64,000 bases of DNA from an uncultured Bacilli bacterium (GTDB taxonomy: Bacteria > Bacillota_I > Bacilli_A > RF39 > UBA660), in assembly GCA_934149105.1 (NCBI GenBank), contig CAKPDP010000005.1:1-64000 (forward strand). The letters are read 5' to 3'. Shown one piece after another: positions 8,612 to 17,609 of the stretch. Every line of letters starts with the position of its first letter. Position 1 is the stretch's first letter. A program made the position numbers and the translations under genes. The notes under the pieces are model-generated. The model had not been told where the DNA came from and searched no databases. It worked only from the letters and a program-made list of their open reading frames with translations.

Positions 8612-9370
8612 CTAGATATCTTCTTCCTCTTTCCAAATAAAGACAAATCGATCCCGCTCATTATAATCTTTTTCTACTGTTATGTGGATATCTTTAAAAT
8701 ATTCTAAGGCTATTTTCTTAATATCTTCTCCCTGATCTTTACCTATTTCTAAAGCTATTAAAAAATTCTTCTCTCTATCTAGATAATCTTTAGATCCTTC
8801 TAAAATCTTTTTATAAAAATATAATCCTCTCTCTTTAGCATATAAAGCCAAATGAGGTTCATTATTTCTAACTATCTCCTCTATTTCTTCATCTTCCCTA
8901 ATATAAGGAGGATTAGAAATAATGACTTCAAATTTTTCTTTTGTATCTATTTGAGAATAAATATCACTTTCTCTAAAATCTATTTCTACTTCGTTACCTA
9001 GAGCATTCTTCTTCGCTACCTCTAAAGCCTCCTTAGAAATATCTACTCCTAAAATATCACTATCAACTAATTTCTTTAAACTAATAGCAATACAACCACT
9101 ACCTGTACCTATATCTAAAATTCTAACTCTTTTTTTAAATAATTTTTTAATATAATTACTAGTTTTTTCTACTAATAATTCTGTTTCAAATCTAGGTATT
9201 AATACCGAAGAATTAACCTGAATAATATTTCCATAAAAATCAACATTACCTACTATATATTGAACTGGGATACCTTTCTCTAAATCTATTAATCCTTCTT
9301 TTAATTTATCTTTATCTAAATATTTATCTAAATACTCTTTATCTTTCTCTCTAATCATTATCTTAATCAA
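8612..9370 (-). CDS. prmC: release factor glutamine N5-methyltransferase PrmC
   Basis: 252-residue SAM-dependent enzyme that methylates the Gln of the GGQ motif in peptide release factors. The family signature PRxETE appears as PRFETE (59-64), the SAM loop as DIGTGSGC (86-93) and the catalytic NPPY at 153-156. An N-terminal helical domain recognises the release factor. It overlaps its substrate gene prfA by 8 bases, the classic prfA-prmC pair, so co-translation is likely. It is slightly shorter than E. coli PrmC (277). Confidence 0.95.
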   Translation of the reverse strand: MIKIMIREKDKEYLDKYLDKDKLKEGLIDLEKGIPVQYIVGNVDFYGNIIQVNSSVLIPRFETELLVEKTSNYIKKLFKKRVRILDIGTGSGCIAISLKKLVDSDILGVDISKEALEVAKKNALGNEVEIDFRESDIYSQIDTKEKFEVIISNPPYIREDEEIEEIVRNNEPHLALYAKERGLYFYKKILEGSKDYLDREKNFLIALEIGKDQGEDIKKIALEYFKDIHITVEKDYNERDRFVFIWKEEEDI

Positions 9371-10424
9371 TAGTACTCTCTAATTTTCTCTTTTGATCTT
9401 CATTAATTAAAGCTTCAATTACTACTCCTAATCCTCCATCCATAATTCTATCTAAATTCATAGATGTAAAACCAATTCTATGATCTGTAAGTCTATTCTG
9501 TGGATAATTATAAGTCCTTATCTTTTCACTCCTATCTCCAGTTCCAATCTTACTTCTTCTCTCTTCTCCTAGAGCCTCTTCTTTTTCTCTTAATTTTAGA
9601 TCATATAATCTAGTCTTTAATATCTTTATAGCTTTTTCTTTATTCTTAATTTGACTTCTTTCTGTCTGTGAATAAACAATAATACCTGTAGGAATATGAG
9701 TAAGTCTAACAGCACTATCAGTAGTATTAACTCCCTGACCACCACAACCAGAAGATCTTGTAATATCTACTCTAACTTCGTCCATATTAAGTTCAAAGTC
9801 AAATTCCTCTGCCTCTGGCATAACTAGAACAGTAGCCGTTGAAGTATGTACCCTTCCCTGACTCTCAGTAGCGGGAACTCTTTGTACTCTATGCGAACCA
9901 CTTTCATATTTTAATTTTGAATAAACAGCTTCTCCCTTAACCATAAATTCAATATTAGTATATCCTCCAGCCGCTCCTTCTGTACTATTTAATACCTCTA
10001 TTTTCCAGCCTTCATTAGTAGCATACTTACTATACATATCAAACAAATCACCTGCAAAGATATTACCTTCATCTCCACCAGCTGCGCCTCTGATTTCTAC
10101 AATAACATTCTTTTCATCATTAGGATCATGTGGCAATAACTCTACTTCTAATTTACTAGTAATATCAGCTTGTTCCTTCTCTAATCTTGCTAATTCTTCC
10201 TTTGCAAATTCCATTAAATCCTTATCTTTTACCATTTCCTTAGCAGCCTCTATATCATCAATTACCTGTTTATATTTATCATATAACTCTACAGTTTTCT
10301 CTAACCTAGTTTGTTCCTTAGATAATTCTGTCATTTTCTTAATATCCGAAATAATTTCTGGAGACGCTAATTCATCTTTAATCTCATTATATCTCTTAAC
10401 AATAACTTCTAATCTCTCTATCAT
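9363..10424 (-). CDS. prfA: peptide chain release factor 1 (RF1)
   Basis: 353-residue factor that terminates translation at UAA and UAG. The stop-codon reading PxT motif is PAT (184-186), which marks RF1 and not RF2. The peptidyl-tRNA hydrolysis motif GGQ is at 228-230, in CGGQGVN. Length is normal (about 355-360). AAAGGA precedes ATG 10424, and a promoter lies at 10458-10486. It heads the prfA-prmC operon. Use of TGA as a stop in neighbouring genes implies that an RF2 gene exists elsewhere. Confidence 0.97.
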   Translation of the reverse strand: MIERLEVIVKRYNEIKDELASPEIISDIKKMTELSKEQTRLEKTVELYDKYKQVIDDIEAAKEMVKDKDLMEFAKEELARLEKEQADITSKLEVELLPHDPNDEKNVIVEIRGAAGGDEGNIFAGDLFDMYSKYATNEGWKIEVLNSTEGAAGGYTNIEFMVKGEAVYSKLKYESGSHRVQRVPATESQGRVHTSTATVLVMPEAEEFDFELNMDEVRVDITRSSGCGGQGVNTTDSAVRLTHIPTGIIVYSQTERSQIKNKEKAIKILKTRLYDLKLREKEEALGEERRSKIGTGDRSEKIRTYNYPQNRLTDHRIGFTSMNLDRIMDGGLGVVIEALINEDQKRKLESTID

Positions 10425-10457
10425 GATCCCATCATTCCTTTCTTTTTATGTATTTGT

Positions 10458-10486
10458 ATTATAGCATAAACATTCCCAATACTCAA
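10458..10486 (-). promoter_or_regulatory. prfA promoter
   Basis: On minus: TTGAGT (10486-10481), 17 bases, TATAAT (10463-10458), about 34 bases before the ATG. Confidence 0.75.
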
Positions 10487-10501
10487 TATTCTCTTTCCCA
10501 T

Positions 10502-10544
10502 AAAAAAATCATCAATAGTAATTAATTTGCTACTTATCGATGAT
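10502..10544 (-). terminator. terminator after the 292-residue unknown gene
   Basis: On minus, ATCATCGATAAGTA pairs with TACTATTGATGAT (one mismatch, one bulge), followed by seven T. Confidence 0.75.
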
Positions 10545-10580
10545 CTTAATATTCAACTTTATCTCAAGTTTAATTTCTAA

Positions 10581-11459
10581 CTATTTAACTAATTTCTTAG
10601 TCTTACCCTTATCTTTATCTTTAGTAACTTCTCTACCTTCATAACTAGCCACTATCTCTTCAGCCGTTGTTACTAAAGCCGGTATCTTTAATTCTGGTAA
10701 TAAAACATCTTTACAATAATAAGCATTAGGAAGCGGACAATAATGAGCCAGTAAACGATATCTTTCACCATAATATAAATATTCTGCTATTTTTGTTTCA
10801 AAACTTTTTTCTCTACTAGTCATACTATCAACACTATCAAGATCTTCTACTACAACTCTTCTTTCTCTAAGGGCTTTTCTAGCCCTTTCTAATTGCTCAC
10901 GAGGAATACTATCGGTATTAATTCTTCTCTTCTCTAGATCTTGTTTTGCTTTTTCTACTTCTTCACAAGTAGGAAGCCCTTTTCTTAACTTTAAATATTC
11001 TCTAGTTTCATCATCTATCTCAGTAATAATATCTTGATCATAATCAAAACCTAATATTTCTAAAGCTTCTGCTCTTAACTCTTCAATATTACCATTATAT
11101 TTGTCACTTTCAAGATTTTTAAAAATCTCTTGCATTCCCTCTTTTGCAGAAATATCAAATCTCTCTAAACTACTCATAAACTCATCTTTAAAACTACTAG
11201 AAGAATGCGGATAAATAGTTGACTTCTCCCCTTCTAAACCACATCTTATTCCTAAAAGTTGATTAACTAAAGTAATTATTCCAACTTTATAAAATTCCTC
11301 CTGATTTTCCTTAAATCTACCAATTTCTTTTTCATACTTAAACAAAAATGGAACTTTCTCAAAAGCTTCTTCCAATGTTTCATATTTTTGCTTTGTCGAC
11401 TTTGGCCAATTAGCCCAATAATTAACGAAATATTGATAATATGTTACTGCTCTTTCCAT
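10581..11459 (-). CDS. hypothetical cytoplasmic protein, 292 residues
   Basis: Not recognised. A soluble, mostly helical, charged protein with no signal or membrane segment. The middle (about residues 165-215) is rich in Glu, Arg and Lys and may form coiled coil. A lysine-rich tail closes it. ATG 11459 is chosen over the longer frame because a near-perfect AAAAGGAGGG site sits five bases upstream. A promoter TTGATT-17-TATTAT lies at 11485-11513 (minus). It has its own promoter and terminator, so it is a single-gene unit. Confidence 0.65.
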   Translation of the reverse strand: MERAVTYYQYFVNYWANWPKSTKQKYETLEEAFEKVPFLFKYEKEIGRFKENQEEFYKVGIITLVNQLLGIRCGLEGEKSTIYPHSSSSFKDEFMSSLERFDISAKEGMQEIFKNLESDKYNGNIEELRAEALEILGFDYDQDIITEIDDETREYLKLRKGLPTCEEVEKAKQDLEKRRINTDSIPREQLERARKALRERRVVVEDLDSVDSMTSREKSFETKIAEYLYYGERYRLLAHYCPLPNAYYCKDVLLPELKIPALVTTAEEIVASYEGREVTKDKDKGKTKKLVK

Positions 11460-11597
11460 ATTAACCCTCCTTTTCTGGGACATTATAATACCATATATTT
11501 ATAAGAAAATCAAGCCCTATTTTCACTGATAGTTACCAATATTCTTTATATAGTTCGAAATAACTAAGTTTATGGTCTCTAACACTAGAAAAATACT

Positions 11598-11617
11598 CGA
11601 ACATATGTTATTATAAT
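11598..11617 (+). promoter_or_regulatory. LexA box and -10 of the Y-family polymerase gene
   Basis: CGAACATATGTTAT (11598-11611) matches eight of ten conserved positions of the Bacillus LexA box and abuts TATAAT (11612-11617). Repressor bound here would cover the core promoter, so SOS control of the polymerase is expected. Confidence 0.7.
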
Positions 11618-11632
11618 AATGGTGATAAATTT

Positions 11633-12832
11633 ATGAAAGAAAGAATAGTTATTCACGTCGATGTTAATAATGCTTTTCTTTCTTGGACAGCCGTAGAAAT
11701 GTTAAAAAATGGTAGCAAGATAGATATTAGATCTAGATATTCTGTCATAGGTGGCGATGAAAAAGAAAGAAAAGGAATAGTTGTTGCTAAAAGTTATCCC
11801 TGTAAAAATAAAGGTGTAACAACTGGCGAAAGCCTCTATCTAGCTAGACGTAAATGTCCTTACTTAGAAGTCTATAAAAGTGATTTCTCCGTCTTTAAAA
11901 AATATTCTAACCTAATGTATAATTATCTTTGTAACTATTCAGATAAAATTGAACGTTACTCTATTGATGAATGTTTTATAGAATATACCAATTCTTACAA
12001 ATTATTTGGTGATCCTGTTAAAATAGCCTATAAAATAAAAGAAGATATCAAAAAACAATTCGGTTTTACCGTTAATGTTGGTGTTGGTAACAATAAACTA
12101 TGTGCCAAAATGGCTTCTGACTTTCAAAAGCCCGATCGCGTTCATACCCTCTTCATTAATGAAGTACCAACTAAAATGTGGCCTTTACCTGTAAGTGATC
12201 TTTTCATGATTGGTCGAAGTACTTCTAAAAAACTTCAAGAGTTAAATATAACTACCATCGAGTCTCTAGCTCATACTAAAAAAGAATTTTTAACTAAACA
12301 TTTTAAAAGCTTTGGCACCATTATGTGGGAATATGCTAATGGTATTGATAATTCTTCTGTTGAATATGAAACTACTGATCCTAAAAGTATCTCTACCTCT
12401 ACCGTTCTCCCTTATAATTATAGAGATTTAGATTTAATTAGCAAAGTCTTAAAAGAACTATCTATTGAAACTGGTAAAAAATTAAGAAACAAAAACTTAT
12501 ATGCTAACAATATCAGTATTTGGCTAAAATATAGTGATTTTAATAAATATAGTAAACAAAAATCTCTAGAAAATAGTATCAGTACTGATAAAGATATTTA
12601 TGCCCATTCTCTCACCCTCTTTAAGTCCCTATGGGATCCTAATCGCAGTATTAGAGGACTATGTGTTGGAGTCAGCAACCTAACTGAAACCAACCTTAAA
12701 CAATTATCCCTCTTCAGTAATCCTACTACCATTAATAATAATGACAAACTCCAAAAAACACTCGATCAAATTCAAAGTAAATATGGTAATAACGTCATAA
12801 ATTATGCCGATATGTTCCAAAAGAAAAACTAA
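11633..12832 (+). CDS. Y-family translesion DNA polymerase (DinB/UmuC-like)
   Basis: 399-residue polymerase for bypass of DNA lesions. Metal-binding Asp10 in HVDVNNAF and the SIDE pair Asp112-Glu113 form the palm active site. The little-finger domain follows. Near the C-terminus QLSLF is a textbook sliding-clamp binding motif, so the enzyme should be recruited by the beta clamp. GGTGAT precedes ATG 11633. A LexA box overlapping the promoter supports damage induction. Whether it is closer to DinB (Pol IV) or to the UmuC/YqjW branch cannot be settled by eye. Confidence 0.9.
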   Translation: MKERIVIHVDVNNAFLSWTAVEMLKNGSKIDIRSRYSVIGGDEKERKGIVVAKSYPCKNKGVTTGESLYLARRKCPYLEVYKSDFSVFKKYSNLMYNYLCNYSDKIERYSIDECFIEYTNSYKLFGDPVKIAYKIKEDIKKQFGFTVNVGVGNNKLCAKMASDFQKPDRVHTLFINEVPTKMWPLPVSDLFMIGRSTSKKLQELNITTIESLAHTKKEFLTKHFKSFGTIMWEYANGIDNSSVEYETTDPKSISTSTVLPYNYRDLDLISKVLKELSIETGKKLRNKNLYANNISIWLKYSDFNKYSKQKSLENSISTDKDIYAHSLTLFKSLWDPNRSIRGLCVGVSNLTETNLKQLSLFSNPTTINNNDKLQKTLDQIQSKYGNNVINYADMFQKKN

Positions 12833-12863
12833 TTTACAGTTTACCAATCAACCTATATCGTGT

Positions 12864-12869
12864 TATAAT
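12864..12869 (+). promoter_or_regulatory. extended -10 of the tex operon
   Basis: TGT-TATAAT, an extended -10 element 53 bases before the tex start. The -35 is weak (TTTACC, spacing 18). Confidence 0.5.
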
Positions 12870-12921
12870 TTAATAGTCAAGGATAAATTCGAATCTGTAA
12901 AACAAGGAAGTGTAATATAAT

Positions 12922-15087
12922 ATGAATAAAGATATAATTAAAGAAATTGCTAATGAATTAGCAGTTAAAGATAAACAGGTTCAAGCCGTACTTGAACTAT
13001 TAGAACAAGGAAATACCATTCCCTTTATAGCCAGATATCGTAAAGAAGCTACTGGTAGCCTTGATGAAGAGGCTATAAGAAAAATAAATGAAGTTTATGA
13101 ATATCAAGTAAATCTTTTAAAAAGAAAAGAAGATGTTATAAGATTAATAGATGAAAAAGGTCTTCTTACTGAAGAATTAAAAAACTCTATTATGGCTTGT
13201 AATAAGTTAGTAGAAGTAGAAGATCTCTATAGACCCTTCAAAGAAAAGAAGAAAACTAAAGCCACCGAAGCCATTAAAAATGGTTTAGAACCACTAGCTA
13301 AAATAATTATGAGTTTTCCTAAATCTATAGATATAGATACTACTGCTAAAAATTATTTAAATGATAAAGTAACTACTATTGAAGAAGCTCTAGAAGGAGC
13401 TAAATATATAATAGCAGAGTGGATAAGTGATAATGCTAGTTATCGTAAATGGTTACGTAATAATATGTTAAATTATGGCTTTATCGAAACTAAACTAAAG
13501 AAAAAATCTAAAGATAGTGAAGAATTAGATCCTACTAAAACCTATGAAATGTATTATGATTATAATGAAAGAGTAAAATACATAAAACCTCACCGTGTTC
13601 TAGCCATAAATCGTGGTGAAAAAGAAGGAATCTTAACCGTAAATATCAAAGTAGATACTGACTATGTCTTAGAATTCTTTGATAAACACATCATCAAAAA
13701 TTCTACTTCTCCCGTTGTTGAATTAGTTAAAGCTAGTATCCGTGATAGCTATAAAAGATTAATTTTCCCGAGTGTTGAAAGAGAAGTTAGAAGTGAATTA
13801 AAAGATCAAGCTGAAGAACAAGCTATTACTATCTTCGGTCAAAATCTTGAAAAATTACTCCTAACTCCCCCTATGAAAGATAAAATCGTCCTAGGATTTG
13901 ATCCTGCTTATAGAACTGGTTGCAAATTAGCTGTCATCGATCCTGCTAGTAGAGTTTTAGATATTGAAGTAATCTATCCTCATGAACCTAAAAATCAATG
14001 GAACGAGGCTAAAGCACTGTTAAAGAAATTATTCACAGAATATAATATTGATATAGTAGCCATAGGTAATGGTACTGCCTCTAGGGAAAGTGAAAAATTA
14101 GTCGCTGAAACCATTTCTGAATATAAAGAACATAAAGTAGAATACATAATCGTTAGTGAAGCTGGTGCTAGTGTCTACTCGGCTTCCAAACTAGCTATCT
14201 CCGAGTTTCCTGATCTAACTGTTGAAAAAAGAAGTGCTATCAGTATTGCTAGAAGATTACAAGATCCTCTAAGTGAACTTGTTAAAATTGATAGTAAAAG
14301 TATTGGCGTTGGTCAATATCAACATGATGTTAGTGAAAAGAAATTAGATGGATCCCTAGACTTCGTCGTTAGTAAAGCTGTAAATAACGTTGGTGTAAAT
14401 ATCAACACTGCCAGTAGTTCTATTCTAAAATATGTCTCTGGTCTAACTAAAACTACTATCGATAAAATAATTAAATATCGTGAGAAAAATGGTAAAATAA
14501 CTTCTCGTAGTAAGTTAGAAACTGATAAAGTCTTAACTAGTAAAGTCTATGAACAAGCCATAGGTTTTATGCGTGTTATAGATGGTGATAACCCTCTAGA
14601 TAAAACCCCTATCCATCCCGAAAGCTATGCTGATACTATTAAACTATTAGAAAGTTTAAATTGTACTATAGAAGATCTAGGAACTAGTAAATTAATTGAA
14701 AAATTAGATAATCTTGATCAAGAAAAATATTCCCAAACCAATAATATTGATAAATATACATTAGAAGACATAATAAAATGTCTAAGACAACCTAATAGAG
14801 ATTTTCGTGATGACTTTGATAAACCTCTATTAAAAAGTGATATTCTTAATCTAGAAGATTTAAGAGTAGGTATGGAACTACAAGGAACCGTTCGTAATGT
14901 CGTTGACTTTGGAGCTTTCATCGATATTGGACTACATGACGATGGCTTAGTCCATATTTCTAAATTAACCAAAGAATTTATTAAACATCCTTTAGAGGTT
15001 GTTCAAGTAGGTGATATAGTAACATGTTATGTTGATAACATCGATATGACAAAAAAGAGAGTTGGTTTATCTCTAATTAAGCCATAG
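12922..15087 (+). CDS. tex: Tex family RNA-binding transcription accessory protein
   Basis: 721-residue cytoplasmic protein. Domains in order: the N-terminal helical Tex domain, a YqgF/RuvC-like domain (about 315-445, with LGFDPAYRTGCKLAV), a helix-hairpin-helix region (about 490-560) and a C-terminal S1 RNA-binding domain (about 645-720, GTVRNVVDFGAFIDIG). Length is normal for Tex. Homologues influence transcription of toxin and stress genes; the exact biochemical role is unsettled. It is followed after 16 bases by an HD-domain gene and then by an MntP-like gene, so the three probably form one operon ending at the 16251 terminator. Confidence 0.95.
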   Translation: MNKDIIKEIANELAVKDKQVQAVLELLEQGNTIPFIARYRKEATGSLDEEAIRKINEVYEYQVNLLKRKEDVIRLIDEKGLLTEELKNSIMACNKLVEVEDLYRPFKEKKKTKATEAIKNGLEPLAKIIMSFPKSIDIDTTAKNYLNDKVTTIEEALEGAKYIIAEWISDNASYRKWLRNNMLNYGFIETKLKKKSKDSEELDPTKTYEMYYDYNERVKYIKPHRVLAINRGEKEGILTVNIKVDTDYVLEFFDKHIIKNSTSPVVELVKASIRDSYKRLIFPSVEREVRSELKDQAEEQAITIFGQNLEKLLLTPPMKDKIVLGFDPAYRTGCKLAVIDPASRVLDIEVIYPHEPKNQWNEAKALLKKLFTEYNIDIVAIGNGTASRESEKLVAETISEYKEHKVEYIIVSEAGASVYSASKLAISEFPDLTVEKRSAISIARRLQDPLSELVKIDSKSIGVGQYQHDVSEKKLDGSLDFVVSKAVNNVGVNINTASSSILKYVSGLTKTTIDKIIKYREKNGKITSRSKLETDKVLTSKVYEQAIGFMRVIDGDNPLDKTPIHPESYADTIKLLESLNCTIEDLGTSKLIEKLDNLDQEKYSQTNNIDKYTLEDIIKCLRQPNRDFRDDFDKPLLKSDILNLEDLRVGMELQGTVRNVVDFGAFIDIGLHDDGLVHISKLTKEFIKHPLEVVQVGDIVTCYVDNIDMTKKRVGLSLIKP

Positions 15088-15103
15088 AAAAGAAGGTGAG
15101 AAC

Positions 15104-15685
15104 ATGGTATTGACAAGTGAAAAAGCTTTAGAAATGCTCAAAAATTCTCTTGGCAAAACTCCACATGATGGTTGGATACATCATTCCATAACCGTTGGTA
15201 ATTGTGCTGGAAAAATTGCTGAAGCCCTAAACTTAGATGTTGAAAAAGCTAAAACCTTAGGATATATTCATGATATTGGTAAATCCGTCGGACCCTTTGA
15301 ACAACATGTCTTAGGTGGCTATTACTACCTAAAAAACTTAGGCTATGACGAAGAATATTACAATATTTGTCTCACTCACTCTTATCTTAATAATGATGTA
15401 GATTGTACCGGTGGAGGTCATCCTCGTGATATTCCCTTCCGTACAAACTTTATTAAAAATCACGAATACACTATCTATGAAAAAATTGTTTGTCTTTGTG
15501 ATTTAATGTGTACTAGTGTCGTTAATACTGTTGATAAACGTCTAATAGACGTCATAATAAGAAGAGGAGCCTATGACAATACACAATATCATGTCAAAGA
15601 AGCTTATAAATTAAAAAGTTATTTTGATGACTTACTAGGTCATGATCTCTATGATCTCTTCCCAGAAATAACTGATAATTTATAA
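15104..15685 (+). CDS. HD-domain phosphohydrolase
   Basis: 193-residue protein with the HD metal site: HH (26-27), HD (His56-Asp57 in YIHDIGK) and a distal His in LTHSY. The HDIGK form is typical of YqeK or HDIG-type small phosphohydrolases. The substrate cannot be named from sequence. A good GAAGGTGAG site precedes the ATG. It lies between tex and an MntP-like gene in a tight plus-strand run. Confidence 0.8.
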   Translation: MVLTSEKALEMLKNSLGKTPHDGWIHHSITVGNCAGKIAEALNLDVEKAKTLGYIHDIGKSVGPFEQHVLGGYYYLKNLGYDEEYYNICLTHSYLNNDVDCTGGGHPRDIPFRTNFIKNHEYTIYEKIVCLCDLMCTSVVNTVDKRLIDVIIRRGAYDNTQYHVKEAYKLKSYFDDLLGHDLYDLFPEITDNL

Positions 15686-15703
15686 AGAAAGGAAAGAATA
15701 AAA

Positions 15704-16252
15704 ATGGGTATTATAGAATTATTATTAATAAGCCTAGGTCTAGGCGTAGATGCTTTCTCTATAAGTGTTTGCCTAGGATTATCTCAAGATAAAATAAAAC
15801 TATCAAAATGTATAATCATCTCTCTAGTCTTTGTTCTCTCACAAACCATAATCTTAAGCCTAGGCTGTTTCATTGGTAATAAACTAACTTTCTTTACTAC
15901 CAATTTCAATCGCTGGATATCATTCATTATCCTCTATATAATAGGCTTTAGCATGCTAAATAATTCTACTAAACAAAAAAATCCTCATCTAAAAAACAAT
16001 ATCTTAACAGTTTTCTTCCTTTCCCTAGCTAGCAGCATCGATGCTCTGGCCGTAGGACTAACTCTAGCCTTCTTAAGTACCAGTTACTTAGAAGCCATAT
16101 CTCTAATAGGCTTAACAACCCTAATTCTCTCCTTTTTAGGAATACTTATTGGTAAAAAAATAGGAATAAAACACGAAAGTAAAGCCGAATTCTTAGGAGG
16201 GATTATTCTAATCATCATAGGATTAGAACTATTAATTCAAAATATACTTTAA
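15704..16252 (+). CDS. MntP-like manganese exporter
   Basis: 182-residue membrane protein with six predicted helices arranged as two similar halves. Acidic residues sit in helix motifs GVDAFSIS (about 14-21) and SIDALAVG (about 111-118), the signature of the MntP (YebN) family of Mn2+ efflux proteins. GAAAGGAAAG lies before ATG 15704. It is the last gene of the tex run. I saw no yybP-ykoY manganese riboswitch upstream, the common regulator in other species. A second family member occurs at 22102. Confidence 0.8.
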   Translation: MGIIELLLISLGLGVDAFSISVCLGLSQDKIKLSKCIIISLVFVLSQTIILSLGCFIGNKLTFFTTNFNRWISFIILYIIGFSMLNNSTKQKNPHLKNNILTVFFLSLASSIDALAVGLTLAFLSTSYLEAISLIGLTTLILSFLGILIGKKIGIKHESKAEFLGGIILIIIGLELLIQNIL

Positions 16253-16280
16253 AACCACTTCTAATTTTAGAAGTGGTTTT
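16251..16280 (+). terminator. terminator after the mntP-like gene
   Basis: A perfect 12-bp stem AAAACCACTTCT/AGAAGTGGTTTT with loop AATTTT, overlapping the stop codon. Downstream, 16281-16471 holds nothing I can identify. Confidence 0.9.
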
Positions 16281-16471
16281 AACTATTAATCTACAACATA
16301 AGAACTCGTACTTATTCAAAAGAAAAATTTTATTAGAAATATTACCATTGATACATTATTACTACTACTAACATAAACACCAAGGCAAGCATAAATTTCT
16401 GAGATAAAAGCTATAATAATAATTATAATAAATAAATATAATTTCTTAATATAATTTTAATAAATTAGTTG

Positions 16472-16477
16472 TATAAT
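16472..16477 (+). promoter_or_regulatory. -10 element of the glycosyltransferase gene
   Basis: TATAAT 24 bases before the ATG; no clear -35. Confidence 0.4.
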
Positions 16478-16500
16478 ATCTCATATAAGGAAGCGATAAT

Positions 16501-17556
16501 ATGTCTAAAGATAATATTCCTAAAGTAAGTGTTATAGTACCTGTTTATAATAGTAGTAAGTATCTAAGTACCTGTTTAAATTCTCTTCTTTCTCAAACTC
16601 TAGATAATATAGAAATAATTATTATTAATGATCATTCTCTTGATAATAGTCTAGATATTCTTAAGTCTTATAAAGACTTATATCCTAATTTAAATATTTA
16701 TAATTTATCTCATAATATTGGTCAAGGAAATGTCCGTAACTTAGGTATTAAACTATCTCATGGGGAATATATAGGTTTTGTTGATAGTGATGATTATATT
16801 CATCCTGATATGTATAAAACTATGTATGAATCTGCTCTTAAATATAATTATCCAGATATTATAACTACTGGCCTCATCTTTGTCGAAGACAACTATTATG
16901 CCACTAATGATCTATCTTTTATGAATAGAACTACTCACGGCAAAATAATAAATCCTAAAGAAAATCCTGCTTTCATTCTTAATGAAAGCCCTTCCGTCTG
17001 TAATAAACTCTTTCGTAAAGATATTATTAAAAATTATGAATTTCTTCCCCACTGCCTTTGGGAAGACATAGCCTTTAGTTATACTAAATTAATGGGATCA
17101 TCCCGTATCCTTAAATTAGATGCTAATATCGATTATTTTTATCGCCGTAACATAAATAATGGTAGTGTCTCTTCTACCAACTATCAATATAATCCCCATA
17201 TTATAGATATCTTTAAAGTCGCTGATGAATTAGAAATTGCAACCCAAGCCTCAGGAGCCTATCCTTATTTTAAAGATCAAATAAAATTACTCCAACTAGC
17301 TATCTGTTTAGAAAGAGTAACTGAACTAAATAAATGGCCTCTTCCTCAGTCTGAACTATCTACTTATAAACATAACTTTTATCAAGAAATATTTTCTCGT
17401 TATGGAAATCTTGATAACATTAATTTAACTAATCTTCAATTAATAGTCCCAATTCAAACTATAGAAGATTATTCAAAATTCTTAAATAATAAATCTAAAC
17501 CAGTAACAAGAATTAAAGTTAGATATTCTTCTTCCTTCCCTGGTAACTGTAAATAA
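16501..17556 (+). CDS. GT2 family glycosyltransferase
   Basis: 351-residue inverting glycosyltransferase with a GT-A fold. The N-terminus VSVIVPVYN (9-17) is the classic GT2 start, and the nucleotide-sugar/metal motif is DSDD (95-98). An ED pair in WEDIAF (about 184) is a probable catalytic base region. No membrane segment is seen, so it acts at the cytoplasmic face. It is monocistronic, with its own promoter and a terminator shared with a convergent pseudogene. Donor and acceptor are unknown; capsule or glycolipid synthesis is typical for the family. Confidence 0.85.
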   Translation: MSKDNIPKVSVIVPVYNSSKYLSTCLNSLLSQTLDNIEIIIINDHSLDNSLDILKSYKDLYPNLNIYNLSHNIGQGNVRNLGIKLSHGEYIGFVDSDDYIHPDMYKTMYESALKYNYPDIITTGLIFVEDNYYATNDLSFMNRTTHGKIINPKENPAFILNESPSVCNKLFRKDIIKNYEFLPHCLWEDIAFSYTKLMGSSRILKLDANIDYFYRRNINNGSVSSTNYQYNPHIIDIFKVADELEIATQASGAYPYFKDQIKLLQLAICLERVTELNKWPLPQSELSTYKHNFYQEIFSRYGNLDNINLTNLQLIVPIQTIEDYSKFLNNKSKPVTRIKVRYSSSFPGNCK

Positions 17557-17557
17557 C

Positions 17558-17593
17558 AAAAATGATAGACCACTTTTTACGTCTATCATTTTT
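17558..17593. terminator. bidirectional terminator
   Basis: AAAAATGATAGAC (17558-17570) pairs perfectly with GTCTATCATTTTT (17581-17593), with a 10-base loop. It lies between the convergent GT2 gene and the FtsX-like pseudogene. Confidence 0.9.
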
Positions 17594-17609
17594 GCTATTT
17601 ACTTTTTCT

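Noticed and set aside
15686..15703. yybP-ykoY manganese riboswitch before the mntP-like gene
   Set aside because: The gap after the HD gene is only 18 bases, so there is no room for it.
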